From positions 1 to 64,000 of the forward strand of contig CAJQIZ010000018.1 in the NCBI GenBank assembly GCA_905478555.1: a DNA stretch of 64,000 nt. The letters run 5' to 3'. The position numbers and the translations under genes were made by a program. The notes below the pieces were generated by a model. That model was not told the origin of the DNA and searched no databases. It saw only the letters and a list, made by a program, of their open reading frames with translations. Source of the DNA: an uncultured Flavobacteriales bacterium. Lineage in GTDB: Bacteria > Bacteroidota > Bacteroidia > Flavobacteriales > BACL11. Of this stretch, positions 26,723-35,679 are shown piece by piece. How positions within the stretch are numbered: the first letter of the stretch is position 1; each line of letters starts with the position of its first letter.

Positions 26723-27431
26723 AAGGAATTAATTTACTATCCTTAAATAGTGGTACAATTTCAGATTTTAAATTAGGGGACAAACAGAACTTTGTATCTT
26801 GTTCCATATTTAAATGTTTTAATCGGATTCTATGAGCAGAATGTTCTAAGAAAGAAAACATATCATCATCAGAAGACTTATATAAAGAAATAGAAGAAAG
26901 TAAAGAATCGCATTTAGAGGAAAATTGTTTAGAACTCATTAGCATTTTAGATAATTGACCTGCAAAAATGGTATCTTCCATATTAGGCAAACCTTTCCAT
27001 CCTGAACAAAAAATAATAACATCTTTATCAGATTGCAGTATATAATTAAAAACGGCATTAATATTTACAAATGATGCTGTTATTACTTCATGATGTTTAG
27101 ATAAATGTATTGCTTTAGTTCCATTAGTGGTGGTTAATACTAAAGTTTTATCTCTCACTTTTTCATTCATATACTGAAAAGGAGAATTGCCATAAGGAAT
27201 CCCTTCAATAGGCTCTGCATTTCGTTCTGCAGCTACAATATAACTTTCTTTATTAAGATATCCCTGTGCTTCCTCTACTACACTAACAGGAATTAAATCT
27301 TTTATTCCATAATGAAAAGCGGTGGAAATAACAGTGGTAGCTCTAAGTATATCTACCACAACAACTAACTTATTGCCTTCATTATAAAATGGGAATAAAC
27401 TAGTAGACAAACAAACATTTATATTTCTCAT
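26712..27431 (-). CDS. comB: 2-phosphosulfolactate phosphatase family protein (ComB-like)
   Basis: 239 aa with ComB motifs VVVVDILRATTVISTA, ERNAEPIEGIPYGNSPFQY, LVLTTTNGTKAI and CSGWKGLPNMEDTIFAG. In methanogens ComB dephosphorylates phosphosulfolactate on the way to coenzyme M. Bacteroidota carry it without that pathway, so its true substrate here is open; a sulfonate-related role is inference. Overlaps gcvT by 4 bp. Confidence 0.9.
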   Translation of the reverse strand: MRNINVCLSTSLFPFYNEGNKLVVVVDILRATTVISTAFHYGIKDLIPVSVVEEAQGYLNKESYIVAAERNAEPIEGIPYGNSPFQYMNEKVRDKTLVLTTTNGTKAIHLSKHHEVITASFVNINAVFNYILQSDKDVIIFCSGWKGLPNMEDTIFAGQLSKMLMSSKQFSSKCDSLLSSISLYKSSDDDMFSFLEHSAHRIRLKHLNMEQDTKFCLSPNLKSEIVPLFKDSKLIPYEK

Positions 27432-28504
27432 TTTACGAATGGTAAAGAAACTACATTAGCTTTAATTTGTTTTTTTCGTACTTGAATATAAATTTCAGAG
27501 TCTACAGATTTATACTCAGAAGAAACATAACCTAAAGCGATCGATTTATTTAAAGTTGGAGACATAGTACCGGAAGTAATCACCCCTATTTCTTTTCCAT
27601 CTACATCTACAATAAGATAATCTTTTCTGGCAATTCCTTTATCAATTAACTCAATAGCTACTAGTTTTCTACTTACTCCTTCTTCTTTTTGTTTTTTCAA
27701 ATTTTCTGAATTCACAAACTTCTTGGTAAATTTTGTAATCCAACCTAATCCTGCTTCTATAGGAGAAGTAGAATCATTTATATCATTTCCATATAAACAA
27801 AATCCTTTTTCTAATCTTAAAGTATCACGAGCAGCCAGTCCTATTGCTTCTAACTTTATATTAGTAGAAAACAAAGCATCCCATAATTGTTTTGTACCTT
27901 CATTCCTAACATATAGTTCAAAACCAATCTCCCCAGTATAACCCGTTCTCGATAAAATAACATTATCTACTCCAGCTATATTACCTATTTTAAAATTATA
28001 ATATTTTATTTCTGATAAGTCTACATCAGTAAGTTGTTGTAAAAGTTCTATAGAATGAGGACCTTGAACTGCAAGCAACGAATAGTTCTCAGATTGGTTG
28101 TCAATAGTACAATTAAAAGAATTATGATCATTAATCCACATTAAATCCTTTTTCATATTAGAAGCATTAACTACTAAAAGGTATTTATTTTCCTCTATTT
28201 TATACAATAAAAAATCATCTACAATACCTCCATCTGCATTAGGTAAACAGGTATACTGAACTTTACCTACCGTTAATTTACTTACATCATTAGAAGTAAT
28301 AGATTGTAAAAAATCTAATGAATTCTCACCACTTACAAAAACCTCTCCCATGTGTGAAACATCAAAAACTCCCACTTCCTGCCTTACAATTTGATGCTCA
28401 AATTTAACACCTTTAGAATATTGAACTGGCATATAGTAACCAGCAAAGTCTACCATTTTACCTCCTAAACTTTCGTGTACATCTGAAAGTACTAACTTTT
28501 TCAT
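27428..28504 (-). CDS. gcvT: Glycine cleavage system T protein (aminomethyltransferase)
   Basis: Transfers the methylene group from lipoyl-bound aminomethyl on GcvH to tetrahydrofolate. 358 aa. Signatures: DFAGYYMPVQY, GVFDVSHMGEV, FLQSITSNDV, LAVQGPHS, RTGYTGEIGFELYV and the C-terminal barrel SGTMSPTLNKSIALGYV. Length is normal. It heads a three-gene minus-strand unit with comB and a small secreted protein; gcvH and gcvP are not in the window. Confidence 0.95.
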   Translation of the reverse strand: MKKLVLSDVHESLGGKMVDFAGYYMPVQYSKGVKFEHQIVRQEVGVFDVSHMGEVFVSGENSLDFLQSITSNDVSKLTVGKVQYTCLPNADGGIVDDFLLYKIEENKYLLVVNASNMKKDLMWINDHNSFNCTIDNQSENYSLLAVQGPHSIELLQQLTDVDLSEIKYYNFKIGNIAGVDNVILSRTGYTGEIGFELYVRNEGTKQLWDALFSTNIKLEAIGLAARDTLRLEKGFCLYGNDINDSTSPIEAGLGWITKFTKKFVNSENLKKQKEEGVSRKLVAIELIDKGIARKDYLIVDVDGKEIGVITSGTMSPTLNKSIALGYVSSEYKSVDSEIYIQVRKKQIKANVVSLPFVK

Positions 28505-28602
28505 ATCTTAATATTTTAAATGCTAAATTAACAATTCAAAAGTTTATAAAAAAATTACTGCATCTAAAAATATTTATTATATTGCATTAAAATAATAACC
28601 AC

Positions 28603-30798
28603 TTGAAAAAATTAGAAAGAACATTATCATTACCTGCCATAATTGCAATTAGTATTGCAGGTATGTTGGGAGGTATATTCATAATTCCAGGAATAGCTTC
28701 TGCAATAACTGGACCATCATTATGGTTAGCCTTTTTAGTTGCAGCTGTATCAATACTTCCAGCAGTATTATCAAAATCAGAGTTATCATCAGCTATGCCT
28801 AAAACTGGAGGAGCATATGTTTTTATTGAAAGAGCGTTAGGTCCATTAATGGGAACAATTTCCGGATTAGGACTATGGGCATCTCTACTATTAAAAAGTG
28901 CATTTGCTTTAGTGGGATTAAGTGCTTATTTATTAGTTTTTGTTAATATTCCAGAATACTCAATAAAATATGTGTCTTTAGTTTTTTTATTATTGATTAT
29001 TATTTTAAATATATTTGGAACAAAAAAGGTAGGAAATATTCAAATAATAATAGTTAGTCTTAGTTTATTAAGTTTAATTTCATTAGTTATTTTTAGTTTC
29101 CCAAATATCAATAATGAACTTTTTTCCCCATTCCTAGCTAGTGGGAATTCTGGATTTATTAGTGCTGTTGCTTTTGTATTTGTAGCGTATGCAGGAGTAA
29201 CAAAGATTGCTGCTATTGCTGGAGAAATCAAGAATCCACAAAGAAACATTCCACTTGCAATGATTTTTTCATTAACATTTATAGCCTTAATATATATCTC
29301 AGTTTCATATGTATTATTAGGAAACATTCCATTATCAGAATTAAAAAATGACATCAAACCTTTACATACATTAGCTAAGACCTTTAAAATACCAATAATA
29401 GAGATTTTAATTGGAATTATAGGAGTTGTAACTCTTATTTCTCTTGCTAACTCAGGAATCCTAGCTGCCTCTAGATTTCCTTTTGCTATGGCAGTAGACA
29501 AATTATTACCCTCAGATTTAACAAAGGTTCATAGTAAATATCTAACACCAATAAATACGATTCTTTTAACTGGTATAACCATGGGGTTTGTAATTATCTT
29601 TCTTGATATTGAGAAAATTGCAAAACTAGCAAGTGCATTTAAGGTTTTCATGTTTATATCAGTAAATATGAGCGTTATTATTTTAAGGGAAACTTCTGTA
29701 CAATGGTATAATCCAACATACAAAACTCCACTATACCCATTTATGCAAATATTTGGAATTATTAGTGGGATTATTCTACTTTTCTATTTAGGAATGTTAC
29801 CACTTATTACTATACTAGTTATCTCAATTATTGGCATCTCAATTTACTACAGCTATGGAATTAATGCTTCTAGAACAGGAGTATTAAAAAGATATGGCCA
29901 CATGCCTGCTTCTTATCTTTTATTTGGTAAAAAAAGAAGATACAAACACTTAAAAAAACTGGGCAAAAAAGAAAGAGAAGAATTATTAAATATAAATATA
30001 GATAAAGAGGCTGGGGTGATTGTACCACTATTAGGTAATGAAATTTCTCCAGAAACACTAATTGAAATAGGAGCATCTTTAAATACAAAATCAAAAATAC
30101 AAACCTTAAATATTATTGAAGTACCTGACCAAACTTCATTAGATGATTTTAATGAGAAAAAACCTAAAAAAAAATCCTTAGAAAGGATGGTTAAAACATT
30201 AAGTAATCGCAATAATCTGGATATTAATTTCGAATCTATAGCTACACACAAACTAACTAGTACAATGCAAGCTCTAAGTGAAATGACAAATATAGAATGG
30301 TTAATATTAAGTTGGAATGGTAGAGCTTATAACGGTATCCTTTTCAGTAACCCTATCGGTTGGATTGTTAGTCATATTAATTCTAATTTTGCACTATTTA
30401 AATGCAACGGAGTAACACGATTCGAAAAGGTGTTATTATCCATTCGACACAACAGTAAAGATACAGATAAGTTAATAGAAACTACCAATGCAATTTGCAA
30501 GTATTATAATTCAGAATTCACCCTACTCCATGTAGTAGAAAAAGACATAAAAACAGAACAATTAGAAAGCATGAGGAATAATACCAACAAAAAATTAGAA
30601 GGAACTAGAGGAAAATTACTCGTTATACCCTCAGAAGATCCAATTGAAACTGTCTCTGAAATGACTGCAGAACACGATTTATTAATATTAGGAACACCAA
30701 AAAAAGATAATTGGATAACTATACTATTTGGTACGGGTAAGGATAAATTTGCTATTAACTCTACCTGTTCAGTGTTAAGACTTACCATTAAAGATTAA
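28603..30798 (+). CDS. Amino-acid permease (APC family) with C-terminal cytoplasmic stress-protein-like domains
   Basis: 731 aa. Residues 1-430 are an APC-type transporter with about 12 helices: LPAIIAISIAGMLGGIFIIPGIA (substrate loop), SELSSAMPKTGGAYVFIERALGP and AGVTKIAAIAGEIKNPQRNIP. The last 300 or so residues are soluble and resemble tandem universal-stress-protein domains, ending with DLLILGTPKKDNWI and a NSTCSVLRL strand. Start is TTG 28603, since an in-frame stop lies 13 bp upstream. The fused domain may sense nucleotide or regulate transport (inference). Substrate unknown. Confidence 0.88.
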   Translation: MKKLERTLSLPAIIAISIAGMLGGIFIIPGIASAITGPSLWLAFLVAAVSILPAVLSKSELSSAMPKTGGAYVFIERALGPLMGTISGLGLWASLLLKSAFALVGLSAYLLVFVNIPEYSIKYVSLVFLLLIIILNIFGTKKVGNIQIIIVSLSLLSLISLVIFSFPNINNELFSPFLASGNSGFISAVAFVFVAYAGVTKIAAIAGEIKNPQRNIPLAMIFSLTFIALIYISVSYVLLGNIPLSELKNDIKPLHTLAKTFKIPIIEILIGIIGVVTLISLANSGILAASRFPFAMAVDKLLPSDLTKVHSKYLTPINTILLTGITMGFVIIFLDIEKIAKLASAFKVFMFISVNMSVIILRETSVQWYNPTYKTPLYPFMQIFGIISGIILLFYLGMLPLITILVISIIGISIYYSYGINASRTGVLKRYGHMPASYLLFGKKRRYKHLKKLGKKEREELLNINIDKEAGVIVPLLGNEISPETLIEIGASLNTKSKIQTLNIIEVPDQTSLDDFNEKKPKKKSLERMVKTLSNRNNLDINFESIATHKLTSTMQALSEMTNIEWLILSWNGRAYNGILFSNPIGWIVSHINSNFALFKCNGVTRFEKVLLSIRHNSKDTDKLIETTNAICKYYNSEFTLLHVVEKDIKTEQLESMRNNTNKKLEGTRGKLLVIPSEDPIETVSEMTAEHDLLILGTPKKDNWITILFGTGKDKFAINSTCSVLRLTIKD

Positions 30799-30875
30799 TT
30801 AAGAATACATATATATTATTTTATCAAATTTGAATTTAGATATAGTGTATATTCAATAAGTACTCATTTTTTTAT

Positions 30876-30883
30876 TACATTTG
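30876..30883 (+). promoter_or_regulatory. -7 promoter box of DUF3276 gene
   Basis: TACATTTG, perfect TAnnTTTG, 27 bp before the ATG at 30911. Confidence 0.7.
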
Positions 30884-30910
30884 TAATAGTTTAAAATAAA
30901 AATAAATAAG

Positions 30911-31324
30911 ATGAAAGATAATAGAGATGAAATTTATTCTAAATCGTTAAGAGCAGGAAGAAGAACTTACTTTTTTGATGTAAGATCTACTAGAGCGGAT
31001 GATTTTTACCTAACTGTTACTGAAAGTAAAAGAGATTTTAATACAGATGGAACACCATTCTATAAAAAACATAAAATATATCTTTATAAAGAAGATTTTC
31101 AAAACTTTAAAGATCATATGAATGAAATGATGGACTACATCATTAAAGAAAGAGGAGAGGAAATCATATCTCTAAATAAAGAAAAAATAGAGGAAGAAAC
31201 AAACTCTATCATTGAAAAAACAGAAGTTACAAAAATTACAGAACCAATAGAACCTAAAGAAGATTCAATAACTGAATTTACAGAAGTTAATTTTGACGAT
31301 TTAGGGAAAGAAGAAAAGGAATAA
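30911..31324 (+). CDS. DUF3276 / PUR-alpha-like nucleic-acid-binding protein
   Basis: 137 aa. The first 75 or so residues are the DUF3276 (PUR) domain: IYSKSLRAGRRTYFFDVRST, then DDFYLTVTESKR and YKKHKIYLYKEDFQNF. PUR-domain proteins bind single-stranded nucleic acids. The C-terminal part is a highly acidic Glu/Thr-rich tail without fold motifs. Monocistronic with its own promoter. It is a usual Bacteroidota housekeeping gene. Confidence 0.88.
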   Translation: MKDNRDEIYSKSLRAGRRTYFFDVRSTRADDFYLTVTESKRDFNTDGTPFYKKHKIYLYKEDFQNFKDHMNEMMDYIIKERGEEIISLNKEKIEEETNSIIEKTEVTKITEPIEPKEDSITEFTEVNFDDLGKEEKE

Positions 31325-31436
31325 CATTTTCTTACATATATTACAAAAGTTCACTAAAATAGTTTTTTTATTCAAAACTTTCTGTTTTTTGTTAATAAGT
31401 GATACTCTACAAAATATAATCCGGCAGATATAGTTG

Positions 31437-31444
31437 TATTTTTG
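31437..31444 (+). promoter_or_regulatory. -7 promoter box of parA operon
   Basis: TATTTTTG, perfect TAnnTTTG, 24 bp before the parA ATG at 31469. Confidence 0.7.
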
Positions 31445-31468
31445 AAAAGTTCAAAAAACTAATAAAAA

Positions 31469-32263
31469 ATGGGAAAAATAATTGCAATTGCAAATCAAAA
31501 AGGAGGAGTAGGTAAAACTACCACTGCTATAAATATATCTGCAGGATTAGGAGTGTTAGAAAAGAAAGTTCTATTAATAGATATAGATCCGCAAGCTAAT
31601 TCCACTTCAGGAGTAGGGTTCGACCCAAGAGAAATTGAAAATGGAGTTTATGAATGCATTATTGGGAAAGTAAAAGCTCGAGATATTATTTTAGAAACAA
31701 AGAGTCCTAATTTATTTTTAATGCCAGCACATATCGATTTAGTAGGGGCGGAAATTGAACTCATAAATGAAGAGTTTAGAGAGAGCATGATGAAAGATGC
31801 AATTGCAGATATTGTAGATGATTTTGACTATATTATTATTGACTGTGCACCTTCATTAGGACTATTAACTTTAAACTCTCTAACAGCTGCCGACTCTGTT
31901 TTAATCCCTATACAATGTGAATATTTTGCTTTAGAGGGATTAGGAAAACTATTAAATACAGTGAAAATTGTTCAAAGAAGATTAAACCCAGAATTAACTA
32001 TTGAAGGATTACTACTTACCATGTATGATACTCGATTACGACTATCTAACCAGGTGGTTGAAGAAGTGAAAACTCACTTTCAGGATTTAGTGTTTGACAC
32101 CATAATACATAGAAATGTTACATTAGGAGAAGCTCCTTCATACGGAGAGACAATTATAATACATGACGCTACAAGTAAAGGATCTGTTAACTACCTAAAT
32201 TTAGCATCAGAATTACTAAAAAAAGAGAAAAAATCAGAAGAAAAATTAGTAAGCAATGAGTAA
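31469..32263 (+). CDS. parA: Chromosome-partitioning ATPase ParA/Soj
   Basis: 264 aa. Deviant Walker A KGGVGKTTTAINI with the signature lysine, IDIDPQANSTSG, and YIIIDCAPSLGLLTLNSL as the Walker B region. It works with ParB on parS sites to segregate the origin region. The chromosomal type is inferred from length and from the Bacteroidota order parA-parB-DUF5683-lepB. Overlaps parB by 8 bp. I found no parS-like 16-mer in the window. Confidence 0.95.
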   Translation: MGKIIAIANQKGGVGKTTTAINISAGLGVLEKKVLLIDIDPQANSTSGVGFDPREIENGVYECIIGKVKARDIILETKSPNLFLMPAHIDLVGAEIELINEEFRESMMKDAIADIVDDFDYIIIDCAPSLGLLTLNSLTAADSVLIPIQCEYFALEGLGKLLNTVKIVQRRLNPELTIEGLLLTMYDTRLRLSNQVVEEVKTHFQDLVFDTIIHRNVTLGEAPSYGETIIIHDATSKGSVNYLNLASELLKKEKKSEEKLVSNE

Positions 32264-33167
32264 AAAGAGAAGCGTTTTAGGAAGAGGATTAGGATCTATT
32301 TTAAGAAGTCCGGAAACAGACATTACTACTACAAAAACAGAAACAAAAGAAAATGTAGTAGGAAATGTAAGTACTATTAGCTTGGACAAAATAAGCACTA
32401 ATCCATTTCAACCCCGAACTGATTTTAACAAAGAGAAATTAGAAGAATTAACCACTTCTATTGAAAATCTAGGCATCATTCAACCTATTACCGTTCGTAA
32501 ATTAGGAAATGATAAATACCAACTGATTTCTGGAGAAAGAAGATTAAGAGCATCTAAAATGGCTGGAAAAAAGGAAATCCCTACATTTATTCGTATTGCA
32601 AATGACCAACAAATGTTAGAAATGGCATTAGTAGAAAACATACAAAGAAGCAATTTAAACCCTATTGAAGTTTCCTTATCCTACCAACGATTAATGACTG
32701 AATGTAAGTTAACTCAGGAACAGTGTTCTGAAAGAGTAGGGAAAAAGAGAAGTACCGTTGCAAATTTCTTAAGACTACTTAAACTTCCAGAAGAAATACA
32801 ATTATCATTACAAAAAGGAGAATTAAGTATGGGACATGCCAGAGCTCTTATAAATATTAAAGATTCTGAAACTCAATTAAACATTTTTCATGATGCTATT
32901 GCAAACGGATTCTCGGTTAGGGAAGTAGAACAAATGGTAAAAACATTTGCAGAAATAGGATACAAAAGAACTTCAAAAAAGAAAACAGCTACACTGCCCA
33001 ACTCCCTACCCTTTTCTTCTCAGCAAATGATGCACAATTTAGGAAAGTATTTAGCAAAAGAAGTAGAGATAAAAAGAACAAAAAAAGGAAAAGGTAAATT
33101 AATTATTCCTTTTAAATCAGATGAAGACTTAAATCAATTAATTGAAAAATTAAATAATCTGAAATAA
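32256..33167 (+). CDS. parB: Chromosome-partitioning protein ParB (CTPase clamp)
   Basis: 303 aa. Begins SKKRSVLGRGLGSIL. The ParB N-terminal domain has NPFQPR, GIIQPITVRKL and SGERRLRASKMAG (CTP-binding box) and ALVENIQRSNLNPIE. The helix-turn-helix is RVGKKRSTVANFLRLLKLP, followed by GHARALI and a C-terminal dimerisation part. Length is normal. The ATG lies inside the parA end, and the stop overlaps the DUF5683 gene by 1 bp. Confidence 0.95.
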   Translation: MSKKRSVLGRGLGSILRSPETDITTTKTETKENVVGNVSTISLDKISTNPFQPRTDFNKEKLEELTTSIENLGIIQPITVRKLGNDKYQLISGERRLRASKMAGKKEIPTFIRIANDQQMLEMALVENIQRSNLNPIEVSLSYQRLMTECKLTQEQCSERVGKKRSTVANFLRLLKLPEEIQLSLQKGELSMGHARALINIKDSETQLNIFHDAIANGFSVREVEQMVKTFAEIGYKRTSKKKTATLPNSLPFSSQQMMHNLGKYLAKEVEIKRTKKGKGKLIIPFKSDEDLNQLIEKLNNLK

Positions 33168-33661
33168 TGAAAAAAGTGTACATTTTATTTATTTGTACTC
33201 TGCTTTCTGTTTCTGTTTTTTCTCAAGTAAAGTCACCTAAAAAAGCCGCAATATATTCTGTCATTCTGCCTGGTACTGGACAGATTTACACCAAAAAATA
33301 CTGGAAAGTACCAATAATTTATGCGGGAATACTCTCTTCTGCACATTATATAAACGAAAATAATCAAAAATATAATTTATACAAATCTGCAGCTATCAAT
33401 AGTATAAATAACAATAGTTCCAACCAGATAGTAAATGGAAATGACTACAGTTATTCTGAACTAAAAATACTTAAAGATTACTACCGTAGAAATCGGGAAA
33501 TTTCTTATTTCTCATTTATAGCCGTATATGTTTTAAATGTAGTAGATGCATCTGTAGGTGCTCATCTCTATCACTTTAATGTGTCTGATGATATCTCACT
33601 AAATATCACACCTTTTTCAAATTTTAAGAATCAAGGGTTAAATTTATCGTTAAATTTCTAA
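33167..33661 (+). CDS. DUF5683 domain membrane protein
   Basis: 164 aa. Signal peptide (MKKVYILFICTLLSVSVFSQ), then PKKAAIYSVILPGTGQIYTKKYWKVPIIYAGI, the hallmark of this family, and a second hydrophobic stretch (ISYFSFIAVYVLNVVDASVGAHL). It follows parB in many Bacteroidota; function unknown. In related genomes dapB often lies between this gene and lepB; it is missing here. Confidence 0.85.
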   Translation: MKKVYILFICTLLSVSVFSQVKSPKKAAIYSVILPGTGQIYTKKYWKVPIIYAGILSSAHYINENNQKYNLYKSAAINSINNNSSNQIVNGNDYSYSELKILKDYYRRNREISYFSFIAVYVLNVVDASVGAHLYHFNVSDDISLNITPFSNFKNQGLNLSLNF

Positions 33662-33666
33662 ATTTG
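33659..33666 (+). promoter_or_regulatory. -7 promoter box of lepB
   Basis: TAAATTTG, perfect TAnnTTTG. It overlaps the DUF5683 stop codon and lies 21 bp before the lepB ATG. Confidence 0.65.
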
Positions 33667-33687
33667 CATTCTTAAAAAAATAAAAAC

Positions 33688-35007
33688 ATGTTACGAGATT
33701 TAAAAAATATAGAAAACTGGGATTTATCTAAGAAAAGAAAATTCTTTTGGTCTTTTAGTATAATATGGGTTATTACTATTTTCCTTATTGGTGGAGAATG
33801 GTTATATTTCATTCCTTTTATTGTGGGAGATATTATTTTCTGGAAAACAATCAACTACAGATTCTGGAAAAAGAGAAAAGTAAACAAAGAGAAACCAAAA
33901 AGCCAGTTCAGAAGTTGGGCGGATGCTATACTATTTGCTGTAATTGCGGCTACCTTATTAAGAACTTTTTTTATAGAAGCTTACACTATACCAACTCCAT
34001 CAATGGAAAAATCATTAATGGTAGGAGATTATCTATTTGTAAGTAAAACATCCTACGGTCCTAGAGTTCCTATCACACCACTTTCATTTCCCTTAGTACA
34101 TCATACACTTCCATTTGTAGGAGGTAAGTCTTATTCCGAAATCATAAAACTGGCTTATCACAGAATGTCTGGATGGTCGGATGCTAACGAAAGCTCAGCT
34201 ATTGGAGTAGAGAGAAACGATTGTGTGGTTTTTAACTGGCCAGCAGAAAGAGAGGGAAGACCAATTGATAAAAAAGAAAATTATGTAAAAAGATGTGTTG
34301 CCATACCAGGGGATGAAGTGAAAATTGAGAATGGAACTCTTTTTATTAATGGAGAAAGGGAAACTAGACACGACTGGATGAAACAACAAAGAAGATATTT
34401 TGTGAAAACAAAAAACGGTTTAAATAAAGAAAAACTATATCAGGATTACGATATATACCCTACTGACATACAAAATATTAGAGGAACAAAAAATTTATAC
34501 GTAATAAATTGTACGGAAGCAGCAATTACAGATTTAGAAACAAAAATCTATGTCGATTCAATATGGACTACCGGATCACAAGGAAATATTTTCAAAAGTA
34601 AAATAATGAATCCTGATGGATTTATGGTACATTCAGACTATCAATGGGATGAAGAAAATTACGGACCTATAACAATACCAAAAATGGGTACAACAATCAC
34701 TTTAACTTCCGAAAACCTTGTTATCTATAAGCAAGTACTAAAAAGGTATGAAGGAGAAGAGATGGGTAATGTAGATGCTTTTCAAAATATAAAAACAGAA
34801 ATAAAAGAAAACGGATCTGCTAATTACACTTTTAAGCAGAACTATTACTGGCTAATGGGAGATAACAGACAAAATTCTGCCGATAGTAGATTTTGGGGAT
34901 ATGTACCTGAAAACCACATTGTAGGTAAGGCATTATTTATCTGGATGAGTTACGATAAGTACGGAAAAGGAATCCGTTGGGAACGATTATTTAATTCCGT
35001 AAAATAA
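33688..35007 (+). CDS. lepB: Signal peptidase I
   Basis: Cleaves signal peptides at the periplasmic face of the inner membrane. 439 aa, the long Bacteroidota form with two N-terminal helices (about residues 20-52), a third before the catalytic part, and the serine in TIPTPSMEKSLMVGDYLF (Ser105). The catalytic lysine is Lys201 in KRCVAIPGDEV. Box E is MGDNRQNSADSRFWGYVP. An insertion of about 130 residues separates the lysine motif from box E. Followed 1 bp later by a WbqC gene. Confidence 0.95.
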   Translation: MLRDLKNIENWDLSKKRKFFWSFSIIWVITIFLIGGEWLYFIPFIVGDIIFWKTINYRFWKKRKVNKEKPKSQFRSWADAILFAVIAATLLRTFFIEAYTIPTPSMEKSLMVGDYLFVSKTSYGPRVPITPLSFPLVHHTLPFVGGKSYSEIIKLAYHRMSGWSDANESSAIGVERNDCVVFNWPAEREGRPIDKKENYVKRCVAIPGDEVKIENGTLFINGERETRHDWMKQQRRYFVKTKNGLNKEKLYQDYDIYPTDIQNIRGTKNLYVINCTEAAITDLETKIYVDSIWTTGSQGNIFKSKIMNPDGFMVHSDYQWDEENYGPITIPKMGTTITLTSENLVIYKQVLKRYEGEEMGNVDAFQNIKTEIKENGSANYTFKQNYYWLMGDNRQNSADSRFWGYVPENHIVGKALFIWMSYDKYGKGIRWERLFNSVK

Positions 35008-35008
35008 A

Positions 35009-35626
35009 TTGAAAGTACTACTGCCTATCGCTTATTTAGGGCCTATTAGTTATTTTGCTATTATTCTAAAAGCAGAGGAAGTACATATAGAATCTAAAGA
35101 ACATTTCGTAAAACAATCTGTTCGTAATAGGTGTTCTATTTTAGGAGCTAACGGTAAACAAACTTTAACTATTCCTAAACAACGAAAATCTTCCGACAAA
35201 ACAATTATTGAAGAAATACACATTTCTAACAAGGACAAGTGGCAAAAGTTACATTGGCAATCTATTGTTTCGGCATACAACTCCTCTCCTTTTTTTGATT
35301 ACTATAAAGATGAGCTAGAATATTTTTACAATTCTACATTCATTAATCTATTCGATTTTAACCTGAATTTAACACATAAAATACTACAACTTCTACAAGA
35401 AGAGAGGGAGATGAAAATTACTACCGAATTTCAAGCTAATTTTAGTGGTAATGATTTCCGAAATCACACCTTCAATACGGAAAAAGAAAATAAATACGAA
35501 CAGGTATTCAATGAAAAACATAATTTCATCCCCCACCTATCCATTTTAGACTTACTCTTTAATTTAGGACCTGAAACAGAGGAATATCTATTAAATTTAG
35601 ATTTAAATATTCCTACAAAAAACTAA
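35009..35626 (+). CDS. WbqC family protein
   Basis: 205 aa. Starts at TTG 35009, one base after the lepB stop, and reads LLPIAYLGPISYFAIILKAEEVHIE, QSVRNRCSILGANGKQTLTIP and LHWQSIVSAYNSSPFFDYYKDEL, all typical of WbqC. Named from an O-antigen cluster gene, the family has no firmly established reaction in Bacteroidota. Co-transcribed with lepB. Confidence 0.87.
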   Translation: MKVLLPIAYLGPISYFAIILKAEEVHIESKEHFVKQSVRNRCSILGANGKQTLTIPKQRKSSDKTIIEEIHISNKDKWQKLHWQSIVSAYNSSPFFDYYKDELEYFYNSTFINLFDFNLNLTHKILQLLQEEREMKITTEFQANFSGNDFRNHTFNTEKENKYEQVFNEKHNFIPHLSILDLLFNLGPETEEYLLNLDLNIPTKN

Positions 35627-35657
35627 CTACAGGAAACTAACAACTAATAACTATTAT

Positions 35658-35665
35658 TACCTTTG
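35658..35665 (+). promoter_or_regulatory. -7 promoter box of acyl-CoA carboxylase gene
   Basis: TACCTTTG, perfect TAnnTTTG, 14 bp before the ATG at 35680. Confidence 0.65.
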
Positions 35666-35679
35666 TCAAAAATTACAGA

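Noticed and set aside
31325-33167. Search for parS sites near parA-parB
   Set aside because: No 16-mer resembling the usual parS palindrome was seen here or elsewhere in the window.
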